From: Seminavis robusta
Lineage: Eukaryota > Bacillariophyta > Bacillariophyceae > Naviculales > Naviculaceae
Assembly (NCBI GenBank): GCA_903772945.1
Contig: CAICTM010000397.1
Span: 1 to 64,000 of the forward strand
DNA length: 64,000 bases
Reading direction: 5' to 3'
Numbering within the stretch: the stretch's first letter is position 1; each line of letters begins with the position of its first letter. The translations under genes were made by a program, and so were the position numbers. Shown piece after piece: positions 12,701-23,115 of the stretch. The notes below the pieces were generated by a model, which saw only the letters and a program-made list of their open reading frames with translations, was not told where the DNA came from and ran no database searches.

Positions 12701-13991
12701 GACGTAGTCCATGCTTGATGTTGGTTTGCGCAGATATGTTGGCTGAGACGACCACCGAGGATGTTGCTGTATCCCCAGCACTGGTGAAGCCCTGTCCATT
12801 TGCTTCTGATAGTCTTGGTGTGCCCCCCATGGTAGGAATTTCATCCACACCCACATCACCTGGACTTGATGAATTCGACTGGATGGCACCAGCAGCCTCG
12901 ATCTTTTCTCCAAATGCTTGTGGGCTTCGGTGTAGCCCATGCTTTTTAATATGGGCATTTGGTGAGTTCCCCACATGTGCTGTAGTGGATATCATTGTGG
13001 TGCTTCCCGCAGTAGCATCGGTAGCACTACCGCTCGCCGCCACAAACTGTGCTCCGGGCTGCACGGCCACAGGACCTCTTTTTCCTTGCAACCCCTTCTT
13101 AAGATTGGCAGTGTCCTCAGCTGGAGTATGCGCTGTAGGGGCATCGACATTAGCATCCTTGGCAACCCCAGAACAGCTCGCTTTGGCGGCCTGTTTGGCA
13201 GCCTTTTCTTCTTCAGTTCGCTTTAGTCCTCGGCCACCAGCTTTGCTTGGAACTGCAGATTTATCGACTGTGGCATTGCCATTACCGATTGCAGCGGATG
13301 TTATCTTTTCAGCCTCTTGTTCCGCAGATCTTTCGAGACCCTGTGTAGTTGTGTTTTCTGTAAGAGCAAGCTTAGTCTCATTTTCCATTCCTTTGGCTGC
13401 TGTCACACGTGCTTCCTTGGCATTCTTTTGTCGTTGTTGGCTCCTTGCCAAGACGGCTCCAGGAAGGCCCATACTAGCAGCAGAAGTTCCAGTAGTTCCA
13501 GCAGAACTTGCATGTCCAATGCTCGCTCTAGCGGCTTCTTTTGCAGCGTGTTCTTCGGCCATTCGTTGTACACTACCACCTAATGTTGAGGAAGGCTCCT
13601 TGTTGCTGGTAGTTGTGATGACACTGGCAGTCGCAACTTCTTCAGCAGCAGATCTTTTAGCAAGCTTGGTCTCATTTTCCATTCCTTTGGCTGCTGTCAC
13701 ACGTGCTTCCTTGGCATTCTTTTGTCGTTGTTGGCTTCTTGCCAAGACGGCACCAGGAAGGCTCGTACAAACAGCAGAAGTTCCAGTAGTCCCAGCAGAA
13801 CTTGTACGTCCCATGCTGGCTCTGGCGGCTTCTTTGGCAGCGCGTTCTTCGGCCATTCGTTGTACACTACTGCTTAATGTTGGGGAAGGCTCCTTGTCAC
13901 TGGTAGTTGTGATGACACTGGCTTGACTGCCAGCGTTGGCCATGTCGTCCTTTGGTTCTTGGATTGTGGATTTGGTGGAATCGCCATTCAT
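6705..13991 (-). CDS. giant LRR receptor-like membrane protein, interrupted by indels in a repeat array
   Basis: The start is the ATG at 13991 (MNGDSTKST). The N-terminal ~570 residues are low complexity and contain a ~100-aa tandem duplication (each copy with LPGAVLARSQQRQKNAKEA) and recurring HGL/RGL basic motifs. One transmembrane helix lies at about 572-592 (12275-12218). A cap with a WL...W..QLFALATFYYAF-type sequence and paired Cys follows, then dozens of 24-aa plant-type LRRs (L..L..L.L..N...G.LP.ELG). A Cys-rich C-terminus ends CGCDCEC. The likely topology is type II with extracellular LRRs, as in other diatom LRR receptor-like proteins; no kinase is present. The frame is open at both ends but broken by single-base indels between about 8490 and 9900. 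These net to -6, so the outer parts stay in phase (about 2430 aa). I suspect consensus error rather than a true pseudogene. Confidence 0.8.
7799..10360 (-). repeat. higher-order LRR repeat, 432-bp units of six LRRs
   Basis: Homologous points recur at 7801, 8377, 8811, 9241, 9670 and 10099. The first spacing is 576 bp (eight 72-bp LRRs). The next four are 434, 430, 429 and 429 bp, which equal 432 (six 72-bp LRRs) with +2, -2, -3 and -3 single-base changes. The copies are almost identical, indicating very recent amplification. Confidence 0.9.
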
Positions 13992-16059
13992 AATCGTGGT
14001 CGGTCGTGGCGTTAAGCCTTTAGTTAACAATCGCTCCTCTTGGCGTAAGCTTTTAACAGATCGATCAGGAGGGGGGATACAGAAGAGATAAAGAGATCGA
14101 CTTAAGTATAATACAGGGACTATACTGGAATGCCGGTACAATGCTGATGAGAGACTCGATTTGGATTCCTTTGAGTGTTGAGCCAGTTTTGCTCTCTACT
14201 TTTGAATTCTAGCTCTAGCGAAAGTGGACCCGTGTTGTCCAAGTGTTAGTTGTATCGTCTCCTCGAAACTGTGTTGTTGCACGAGGTTGTTGTGTTGTTG
14301 GCTGCATGCAGTGTGACCTTCAACTTCCACCTTACCTCCTCACCGAGGCCACCGACTGCGCAGTTTTCGGTCATGTTAATTCATCCCACCGGTCATTATT
14401 GTGTTCGCAAAGGGCATTTCGCACCTACCTTACGTTTAAGACTACAGAAGCTAAGATGCCACGTACAGTGTACAGTCGTACTAGCTAGAACTGAGATTTG
14501 CCAGTATCCAATGATTCGATTGGGGGGTTTAGAGTAGGTGGATTATCTACAGAAGCCATGCAGCGAGGGCCAGGCTTTTTAAAAAGCAAAGAAGAGGCGA
14601 AATTCAGGACTAGGTTCTGTGGGATCAGGGGCAAGAAATAGAGTGCCAGTTCGGGGGCCAAAGGGTTTGGCTTTGCGAGATCCACCAAGACATAGATGGG
14701 TAGCTTTCACTAGGGCAATAGAGATGCGGGTCTGTGATGATTCGATTGGTTCAATTTCAGCATCCTCGCAACGCTCATATCTTTGCCGGCCAAGATACTC
14801 AGTGAGTATATGCTCTCCTTTGGAACTTTCGGAACTTTTAGATAGAGTCTTGAGAGACGATAGAATAATGGTCCTGTATTTTCTACAAGGAAATGTCTTG
14901 GCATGCAACAAACTTTGATTATTCCATTTTCTTCCTTCGGAACATGATGTACTGTTTTTGCTCTCTTTGGCCTCCCGTAGGGAATGCTTAGTAAGTTGGA
15001 AAGCAGAGTGGAACTGTCTCATTAGGAACATCTTCCAATGGCATCACACTGATAGGTTCAGTATAGAATATTTGTGTTACTGCTTGATGATGTATGCGAA
15101 CATGTACCGGTACTAGTACCAGGATAGCTTTCAAGATTTGCACGAAACGTTGTAGAGGGGAATTACCCGCTATCTAATTAAGAAGGGAGGAGTGCATACT
15201 GGTAGCTTCCGGGCACAAGCATAATATCCGTTATGGGACCCGGTCCGGGAATTTGTGCGTCTTTGCTTGCAGGCAGAACCTCAGAGACAGCCGAGTGACA
15301 TGCAGGCAAGCATAGACGATGCTCCAGCTAAGAGCTAGTGTTAGTAGCAAGCCAACACAACGGCACCATTCTGACAGGCTCTAAAGTACTCTGAACAAAA
15401 CGATCTGCCTGTTGATGGATCAGGCAAAGAAATCCTTGGTTAGTTACATGTATCATAGATCGGGAGAATGATCCAATACAATCCAATACAATACAATTGG
15501 GGCCTAGCTGAGATGGCGGGCTGGGGAGCCGTCAACCTTTTAGAATCGATTCGATTCGATGCAGAAGAGAAGTGCTTGATTTGAGGACAACCCATGCATG
15601 AGCCAAGTGTCCCTCCCCAGCAGGGGTTTTCCCACGGCCAAGTGGGTTTGCTCACCTCTTTGTGACGCATTTTAGCTCCCGAGGTCTGCTTTCTATTTTA
15701 ACATATCGCTGGCTTGTATGTCTAGTCTCAACGGATTTAGGAGCCTTTTTACAAGACTTATGTTCGGCGACCGCCAAAAAGCAGCATTGGAAACCAAGCA
15801 AGCACCCTCCAACCCATCATCACATCAAAACTTTGGAGCGAGTCGAGTTGTTGGCATTGCCGTCTTGAGGATCCCACTGTAACAGTATAGCACATGCATT
15901 GGACGGACCATGCATGTTTTGAACGGCAGGTAGGAGCCAATTAGCTAGTTAGAGAGCCAGTGAGTAAAGAAGAGACCTAGTAGTTGGCGAGAGCAAAATC
16001 ACCAGATCAAAAGTAGTGTCATTGTCCATCCCCACAATCTACAGTGATCCGTCCGTATC
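13992..16059. other. intergenic, shared upstream region of divergent genes
   Basis: This 2-kb stretch separates the LRR gene (minus) from the second sulfotransferase-like gene (plus) and should hold both promoters. Several overlapping short open frames are present but none has a recognisable domain. Short GTAC/CCGG palindromes such as TGTACCGGTACTAGTACCAG occur near 15105. Confidence 0.45.
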
Positions 16060-17478
16060 ATGCCCAAGATGCCGAGACTTGCAGGTACTAGTCCCCGGAC
16101 TCCTTTGATGTCTCCCAAGATGATGAAGAGTCCTCGGTCTCCGTATTCTTCTTCCGAACGAGGCGGAGTCTTTGCCTTGCTCTTTCGGTTCTCCCAGACG
16201 ATGATGTTCTTGCTTGGGTTGACCTACACCATTATCGTGCTCATGCCACTGCTTCAGCGTCAAAATGCCATTCTGCAGGGCAATCTCAGTAGTTCATCAA
16301 CAGCAGCATCATCTACACTGTCATTGCTAGAAGGATTCCAATGGAAAAGCCCCCAAAACAACCAAAGCTGTGACAGCCATCACCACCACACTACACCCAC
16401 TTCTATTGTCATCCCGCACAACCCCAATCGCACCATTACACTGGTCCATGTTGGCAAGGCGGGTGGTGTCAGTTTGCGTCGCATGACGGTCATTTTCTGC
16501 AAACTATTCTTTACCCGCAAAAAGCACTACACACCCGAAACAGTCGCTCGAAAGTTTGAAAAATGCGTCGATTTGCAATTTGCCAATTCCACCGCCTTGG
16601 CCCATTTGACCAAACATTACTTTCATTTGGAGGAGTATTCCACACAAGAATTGGAAGAATCCACCTCCTTTTTGGTCACACTCCGAAATCCCGTCGATCG
16701 CATCATTTCGGCGTACCGCTTTAGCCATCCGGGTAACTGCAACGACGGCAATCGCAACGAAATATGGCATCCCCGTGGCTGTGAAGCCGAAAAACATCGG
16801 GATCAACCGGGGCTGATTCAAAACCGAATTCTCTACGATTGTTTTCCTTCGCCGGCCATGGAAGAATTCGCCCAAGCCATTTTACGACCGTGGCGACGAG
16901 GGACATTCGGACCCAACTTGACCAAGGACGAACGACGCGAATGCCGTTGGCTCGCACGAGAAATGGTGCAGGGATCGGGAACCTGGGGATCCGGACCGCA
17001 CATGTTGTACAATTATGCCTTTTATGCGCAACGGAGTATTTGGAAATACCCAACCAAGGAAGTGTTTGGGGTCAGAACCGAACACGAATTGGAAGATATC
17101 GTGGCGTTGGACGCACTGTTGGGAGGCAATGGGCAATTTCGCGAAAATGCCGAAGTCTCGCATGGCAGTGAGGGATATGTCGCATCACCCCTGTCGACCG
17201 AAGCATACCAGAAACTATGTTGTGTGTTGGAAATGGAAATTGATGTCTATCAAGATTTATTACAGCGAGTTCTGAATCTCAACCAAACCGCCAAGCAAGA
17301 GACTGTGGACAGCTTGCGACACAAGTGCGGAATTACGACGACGTGGACAGAATGGAGAGTCATGTGTCGCAAGAAACTAAAAAAGGACCTGAGGGTGTTG
17401 AAGCCATCGCTCGTGGTCAACGAAACCAAATTGGTGCGGGTAAGAGACGACGGTCCGCAACAGGGGGGTCCACTGTAA
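16060..17478 (+). CDS. type II membrane sulfotransferase-like protein (paralog)
   Basis: This 472-aa protein starts at the ATG at 16060. A short basic/Pro/Ser cytosolic tail is followed by a hydrophobic anchor (about residues 45-70) and then the lumenal domain. The 5'-phosphosulfate loop LVHVGKAGG retains its Lys (K133), and the 3'-phosphate site LRNPVDR spans about 208-214. The C-terminal blocks EAYQKLCCVL and HKCGI match the paralog at 4288-5988, so the two are duplicates now separated by the LRR gene. The probable role is Golgi PAPS-dependent sulfation of polysaccharide or glycoprotein. Diatom extracellular polymers are commonly sulfated, but the substrate cannot be told from sequence. Confidence 0.78.
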   Translation: MPKMPRLAGTSPRTPLMSPKMMKSPRSPYSSSERGGVFALLFRFSQTMMFLLGLTYTIIVLMPLLQRQNAILQGNLSSSSTAASSTLSLLEGFQWKSPQNNQSCDSHHHHTTPTSIVIPHNPNRTITLVHVGKAGGVSLRRMTVIFCKLFFTRKKHYTPETVARKFEKCVDLQFANSTALAHLTKHYFHLEEYSTQELEESTSFLVTLRNPVDRIISAYRFSHPGNCNDGNRNEIWHPRGCEAEKHRDQPGLIQNRILYDCFPSPAMEEFAQAILRPWRRGTFGPNLTKDERRECRWLAREMVQGSGTWGSGPHMLYNYAFYAQRSIWKYPTKEVFGVRTEHELEDIVALDALLGGNGQFRENAEVSHGSEGYVASPLSTEAYQKLCCVLEMEIDVYQDLLQRVLNLNQTAKQETVDSLRHKCGITTTWTEWRVMCRKKLKKDLRVLKPSLVVNETKLVRVRDDGPQQGGPL

Positions 17479-18153
17479 CGTAACAGCAAGTGACAGCTTA
17501 TGGTATTAAACATGACAAATATTCGGGGGAGATATTGACGTCGCCTGCTAGGCAGCCTCTCTTCGCGGTTTCAATTGTTTGGAGAAGTCGAATTATAGTG
17601 GCTTCCCGTGCGATTTCTTGGAAAGAAATCATTTCGTTAGCGGAGCACCGACTCAGTCGCAGTCAGATCGTTTGGAGCTCGAGCATCACTGGTAACTAAA
17701 ATTTGACCTCTCAACTACGTCTTGCAACCTAAACGATTCCCGATGAATGGTATCTCCTCTGTAATTGCGGCTCGGTGGGGTCGTGCAGCATTGAAGATCA
17801 TTTATCCAAGACGTTGCGCGACCTTGGTCGCAGCTTGTAGCGCACCTTCGTTTGATATCCAATGTCCAGGTTGTCCCAACCTACTACGGCAAACAACGGG
17901 ATGCTATCTAGTAGCTACTCTGTGTGGTAGCTAACTCTGAGATCCGGCTCTGGCTAGGAGTATCTTCAGCAAAAAAATTCAGTCACGGTCCTGGAAGTGT
18001 CATCGAAAAGCAAAGGGTTTCTCGAGCGTTGGGGTCGGTCACAGTTGTTGCCTCATCATCCCCATCCCAACCCATAATCTCCACAAGAAAAGTTCAAAAC
18101 GTCGATTAAGCCTTTCAGTAGCGTTTCAGAAAAATCTCTTCACCATTTTCAAC
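17479..18153. other. intergenic
   Basis: No supported gene is seen. The last part is presumably the promoter and 5' UTR of the gene starting at 18154. Confidence 0.45.
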
Positions 18154-19194
18154 ATGTTGGCATTCACAACCCTGATCTCTTTTGTCCTTGTTGCGGGTGT
18201 TACAGCTCAAGAGTGCAGTTCTGATGTTGACTGCCCAGCGAACTGGGATTGCATGGGAGGAGGTCCATTTGGATTGGGCAAGAAAAGATGCTTTGCTTTG
18301 AGCTGTGCCAAAGGTGCTGCTCAGGCCTTCCTCGAAACTGGTTTTGATGCAGATGAATTCATTGGCACCATCAGGAGTGCGACGGGCCTCAAAAACAGAG
18401 ACTTCATGGGTTTTAATGCTGACAATGACAAGAACAGTCTCTTATCGGAAGCATTTGCATCAAATCAACCTAATCTTGATGTCTTCACCGCAAACTTTAC
18501 TGCGTGTGCCAATCCTCCAACAAACGTCCGTCGTGGTCGAGAGCTTCAAACTGGACTTTTTAGCTTGACTATGACTGGTATTCAGTGGAGTGGTGCAGCT
18601 GCAATTGCCTACTTTGGAAAGTCTACTTGGGGTTCATCAGGCGGCGTAGGCTTGCAACTTGTTTCCAACTGTCTTGGTGCCCTGATTGGTGCTGATGTCG
18701 GCTTTGATTATCTGATTCAAATCGTCCAGGGAACCGATTCTACACTAGTCGATACTTTATCCGATACTTCATCCGATACTAAGCAGAATACAGTCAATCC
18801 GGGCAACAGTTGGATGCTTCCCTTTGTCACTGCGATTCCGCTTGGCTTTCAGTACGGAGTTCTCGATGCTAGTGATGGTAAGCAAGATTACACAGAGCGA
18901 GAGCGAGTGGTCACACCATGAGTTGACTAATCATTTCAAATTCTGTTCTCGAATCGAACCCTTTAAACGATGACAGGCTCTGGCGATTACAGTATTCTTG
19001 AGGTAAGAAATCCTGGTGGTTGGCTGCTGCATAAACTTCGCGTGCGTGAGATTCTTGCTTACCAGCCACAATGCTTTGGTTGTACTTGGTTGCCTCTGCT
19101 TCCTTACCACCAACAGATCAGCTTTGGCCCATCTGTTGGTGCTTCCGTGCTTGGATATACTGCCTGCCTCAATCAGCTGACAAGCTCTCAGTAG
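18154..19194 (+). CDS. small secreted Cys-rich protein A, three exons including a 26-nt exon
   Basis: Predicted exons are 18154-18877, 18977-19002 and 19117-19194 (275 aa), all with GT-AG borders and a consistent frame (phase 1, then phase 0). A signal peptide (MLAFTTLISFVLVAGVTAQ) precedes a six-Cys-like segment (ECSSDVDCPANWDC), a conserved NRDFMGFNADNDK stretch, and two hydrophobic segments rich in Gly/Ala (around LVSNCLGALIGADVGF). The C-terminus (ISFGPSVGASVLGY) is recovered only by splicing and matches the paralog at 20247-21192. I do not recognise the family. A secreted or membrane-inserting role is inferred from the signal peptide and hydrophobic segments. Confidence 0.75.
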
Positions 19195-20246
19195 CTCCTT
19201 TAGACTTGTTGTTAGTTGTATTCTTGTGTTTGATGGATGGGCGACTCTTAGATGGTTTTGCTTGATCTCTACCAAGCAGTTCGAAACGTTTCAAGGCACG
19301 GTGAGGTACATCGTACGAGTACGAGTATGTCAAAGTCGAAAGGACGTGAATACCAAGGTGGCGTTTCAAGGACTGGCGAAGTACCAGTACGAACAATCTC
19401 CGTGGAGAAAGCTTTATCGTGCAGTACATTGCGTATTAGTAGGAAATTGGTTAGTTGTTAGTTCCCTTTGGGAATGTAGAAAAGAAATGGATCGAGCTGG
19501 CCAGAGTAGTTCCCGTGGCTAACTGTGAGCTTCTCTCTCGCAAAGTACCTGGTACTAGTACGTTTCCGATTTGTTGCCCTTCGCTGCAGGTGGCTTTCTC
19601 TCTCGCAAATTATCCTGGCTTGAAGTCGGTCCGTTCAGCCTTCAGTCTTGCATCTTGGTTGTTCTCTCGGCAGCAAGTTTCGGGACGAAGTGACTGACTG
19701 TTGACAGCGCACCTTTGCAAAGCGACAGCGGAAGTTGATTGCATCGGTGAACCCTTTCGCAACGTCTGCCTACAGCTGTACGCGCACCTGACTTGGATCT
19801 CCGTAACGGGTTCGGACCAAACAAAGAAGATGGCCCAGAAATACCAACGCAGCCCGAAAGATGTCACCTTTGCCTGAATTGCTTCTGGGCGGCACGTGCA
19901 CCTCTTTCCGACAACCTCGTGTTCTTGCACTCCGCGTACATCGTAAGCATGATCAAATACAGCATAAATACAGCCGCCAAAGGTCCACCGACGGTAGAAG
20001 CACAATGTCTTCGAGCACCTGCTGCACTTCGGGCAATCACGGCTGTGCTCACAGATTTAATTCTCCATTCGTTTTTGTGGCGGTTGAACGGTTGTGCGGA
20101 AGTAAGATGAGTGTTCAAGTGATGAAACACAACGCTGCAAAGGACGGCCATCACCTTCCAAAAACCTCCACTGTTGGTGCAAAGTTCACAACTTGCCGAA
20201 CATCTGATTCATTCAGTTTTCGACTGGAGTACTAGCCGCGGCAACA
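19195..20246. other. intergenic between the two secreted paralogs
   Basis: About 1 kb without a recognisable gene. Several short open frames overlap on both strands with no conserved motif. Confidence 0.45.
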
Positions 20247-21192
20247 ATGTTATTCTGCCTTGGGCGTGTCACCGTGGGACAATGGGTTGCGGCCCTGGCC
20301 TTTTCCCTTCTCCTTATGCCTGTGTCGGCTCAAGAGTGTGGTTCAGAAATTGACTGCCCCCAAAACTGGGATTGCATCAAAACTAGTCTTTTTGGTAAAA
20401 GGCGCTGCTTTCCTGTGAGTTGTGTTAGAGGTGCTGCTGAAGCCATAGTAGCGGATGGTTTTGATGCTGAAGTGTACCTTGATGATATCAGGACCATGAC
20501 AGGGATGACACGGAACAGAGACTTCATGGGGCTCGATGCTGATAGCGACAAGAGCAATAGTCTTGCAGAAGCTTTTAAACTTTCCCCCCCTCCCTTGGCT
20601 CAATTCAATGCGAATTATACAGCATGTGCCTATCCGACTGGGAATCTTCGTCAGCGAGAGCTCCAATTTAGTCAAGGTGACACCTGGACTGGGATACAAT
20701 TGAGTGCAGCTGCAGCCGTCTCCTACTTTTTAAAGTCTACTTGGTATGAAGGAACTCTTGCAGATTATCAGATACTGTCGAACTGTATTGGTGCTCTTGT
20801 TGGTGCCGATGTTGGTTTGGATCTGCTGCTTCAGGTCTTTCAGGAGGGAAGTGGCTTTGCTCCAGCAATCAGTGAGGAAGAGGACCCCAGTCGGCAGATA
20901 ACAATTACCGACACCGGTGTCTTCGAGTGTGTTCCTGTCACTACTATTGCCATTTTTGGTATCCAGGTTTGTTGGGACCAAGCTTCGGGAGCAGATGCCG
21001 GCCAATTTGTCGAGGTGAGTGTTGTGGACCTGATTTATCGTGATTAATTGCTGGGCAAGTGTTTTGGTGGTCTCACTTGCTAGATTCTCTGAATGAATTA
21101 TCCAACAGATTACCTTTGGGCCAAGTTTTGGGGCTGCCCTTGGAGGCTACTCTGTTTGCTACGCCGCTTTTACTGCCACTTCGAAACTTTGA
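20247..21192 (+). CDS. small secreted Cys-rich protein B, two exons
   Basis: Exons 20247-21014 and 21109-21192 join in phase 0 (GTGAGT...CCAACAG) to give 283 aa. The protein parallels the 18154-19194 gene: signal peptide (ending PVSAQ), ECGSEIDCPQNWDC, NRDFMGLDADSDK, a RELQ motif, hydrophobic Gly/Ala segments, and a C-terminus ITFGPSFGAALGGY. The last intron is shared by the two paralogs. The phase-1 intron of paralog A is absent here, so intron gain or loss followed duplication. The function is unknown. Confidence 0.78.
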
Positions 21193-21657
21193 AAATATTT
21201 GCTTGTGTGGTGATTGGGTTAATACTGCATGGATAGTAGAGTCGTTGCCGCAGCACTCTTATATCTGGCTATGTGTTAGTGGTCTTGGCTGTGGCGCGTG
21301 CTACAGCATTGACAAGGCTGCGAGGTGAAATTTGCTTGTGTGATGGTTGTAGGAAGCAATAATGAAGATTTGAATAAGAAGCAATGTTATGTTGCTCTAC
21401 TATAATAAGGCTCCCATTGCTTTATCAGAAAGTGCCAATAGCAAATGACAATAGAAAGACCTTGTTGCGGTACATGGGGTGATGTAACACATCGACTACA
21501 AGCCAAGCCATACTAGCTCGAAGGAATTATTGTGGACTAGCAACCAGGAGTCCCATGCTGCTGTCTATCTTGTAGGCGAAGTATGCAACATGCTATCTAG
21601 TCCATGGCACTCCATTGCAAGCCCTCCCATGTGTCACCAGCATAAAACTTGATGTAA
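21193..21657. other. intergenic
   Basis: Non-coding as far as I can see; 3' flank of the secreted paralog. Confidence 0.4.
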
Positions 21658-22029
21658 TCAACAACCTGCAGGTACGGTACACTTCATCGCCATGAAAGCA
21701 ATAATGATGTCAAAGCCAGCGGCAAGCACATAACCACGGCGAGCGACATGCCCAAAGGCAGCCCATGGCACGCTGGGTAGGAAAATGAGGAAAGATTGGA
21801 TTGGGGACAGGTTTCTGGTGATGAGAGGAGCATTCCACAAATTTACTTTGGCTTCTTTTGGACGTTGTTGGTCAGATGGATCTGAGAGGTATCCAAGGCT
21901 CGGAGGGTGCTCGAAGGGCTTGGAAACGGAAGTGACAGCGATGACGTCATCCTCATTTTTTCCCATTATTTTGTGCGCCACATCCAAAGGGAAGGAATAG
22001 AGCAAAGAAGGATCGATCGTGTGAAACAT
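21658..22029 (-). CDS. possible small protein, unrecognised
   Basis: An ATG-initiated frame of 123 codons lies divergent to the lectin-like gene, 89 bp away. It has a moderately hydrophobic C-terminal half (FLIFLPSVPWAAFGHVARRG) and no familiar motif. A CRE palindrome (21942-21949) lies inside it, so the stretch may instead be upstream regulatory DNA of the 22119 gene. Confidence 0.25.
   Translation of the reverse strand: MFHTIDPSLLYSFPLDVAHKIMGKNEDDVIAVTSVSKPFEHPPSLGYLSDPSDQQRPKEAKVNLWNAPLITRNLSPIQSFLIFLPSVPWAAFGHVARRGYVLAAGFDIIIAFMAMKCTVPAGC
21942..21949. promoter_or_regulatory. CRE palindrome TGACGTCA
   Basis: A perfect TGACGTCA lies 170 bp upstream of the ATG at 22119, at a plausible proximal-promoter distance for a bZIP factor. 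Confidence 0.35.
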
Positions 22030-22118
22030 TCCATTGGATCGGCATCTCCTCTCTGTCTAGTAGCTAGCTAGACTACTAGAGAAAGAAAACAATGTCACAA
22101 TAATAGTCTACAGAGAAA

Positions 22119-22898
22119 ATGACAAGACGTTTGCATCAACACGAATCCCTCTTTTTGCTGACTGCCTTTGTCATTCTATCGGCGGTCACAACAGCCACAC
22201 ATCCCCATGGCTGGAATCCTTCCATTTCGCTGACGGATGATTCGAGAGAACCCTTGGAGAATGGGTTTTGCCCCGATATTGCCGGCTTTGGATCCGGTTT
22301 GAATTGCGCTCGGATGCAGGCCCATTCCTGCAAACCCGAAGGATCCGATACGCAGTTCGGATACGACCCCGTTACCAAGGCCATTTACAGTGTCACGTAT
22401 ACGGCCGACTGTAATGCGGTTAGTGGCGAAGAACGGGGAGCCTGTGTCACGGTACAAGACAATGAGATTGTCGCGGGAGCATCGTTTGGGTTGGCCGCTT
22501 GTGACAATGACAATGCAGCACAGCAATTTACCTGGACGACCAATGGACAATTTCAGATTTGGTCGGCCGCCGACAATGTCCTGTATTGTCTGGCTGTGGG
22601 CAGCGACGTGCGAGAAGCCGGTCGCTATTATGCCGCAGATCTGATATTGGCCGATTGCGATGCCACCGATTTGGTCTTGACCCAATGGACCGTCGATAAC
22701 CAGGAGGGTTTTGCTGCTGAGGAGGAGGAGGAAGAGGTGAGTGGTAATCAAGAAGAAGAGTCCGAGGATATAGATGACGATGATATCATGGGTGGGCAAA
22801 TATTGGTCAATTGCAGCATGCACAACGCCACTCACAGCAATACTAATATGACCAACAGCAGCAGCATCCTATGCAACAACATGACGACAATGGTATAG
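22119..22898 (+). CDS. secreted protein with ricin-B-type lectin-like domain
   Basis: This 259-aa protein starts at the ATG at 22119 and has an N-terminal hydrophobic signal (about residues 11-26). The middle region has beta-trefoil-like features: a QQFTW block near 135-139, a CLAVGSD-type strand, and LTQWTV near 188-193, i.e. the Q-x-W signature of ricin-type lectins. A run of Glu follows (about 200-220). The C-terminus is Asn-rich with at least five N-glycosylation sequons (NCS, NAT, NMT, NSS, NMT). A carbohydrate-binding extracellular role is inferred. The fold assignment rests on the QxW motifs and spacing only. Confidence 0.65.
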   Translation: MTRRLHQHESLFLLTAFVILSAVTTATHPHGWNPSISLTDDSREPLENGFCPDIAGFGSGLNCARMQAHSCKPEGSDTQFGYDPVTKAIYSVTYTADCNAVSGEERGACVTVQDNEIVAGASFGLAACDNDNAAQQFTWTTNGQFQIWSAADNVLYCLAVGSDVREAGRYYAADLILADCDATDLVLTQWTVDNQEGFAAEEEEEEVSGNQEEESEDIDDDDIMGGQILVNCSMHNATHSNTNMTNSSSILCNNMTTMV

Positions 22899-23115
22899 AA
22901 TCGAATTCGGGAGCCAACCATCCAATCCGACTCTTTGGGGTTTTGTTCACCTTTATGGTTACTTTGTCTCCTATGTTTTAATTGCGACTCGACTCGTTGG
23001 TTGTATTTGAAGCCAACGATCTGTACATTTACCGGAGGTAGCACTCATGACGTGCTTTGTAACACCTGAGAAATACTACTAAGAGCAACTAAATTATAAC
23101 AAGTACGCAAGCTAG

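Noticed and set aside
12715-13926. 403-codon open frame on the plus strand
   Set aside because: It is antisense to the Ala/Lys/Glu-rich tail of the LRR gene; the Ala/Leu/Val/Ser-rich product is the expected shadow.
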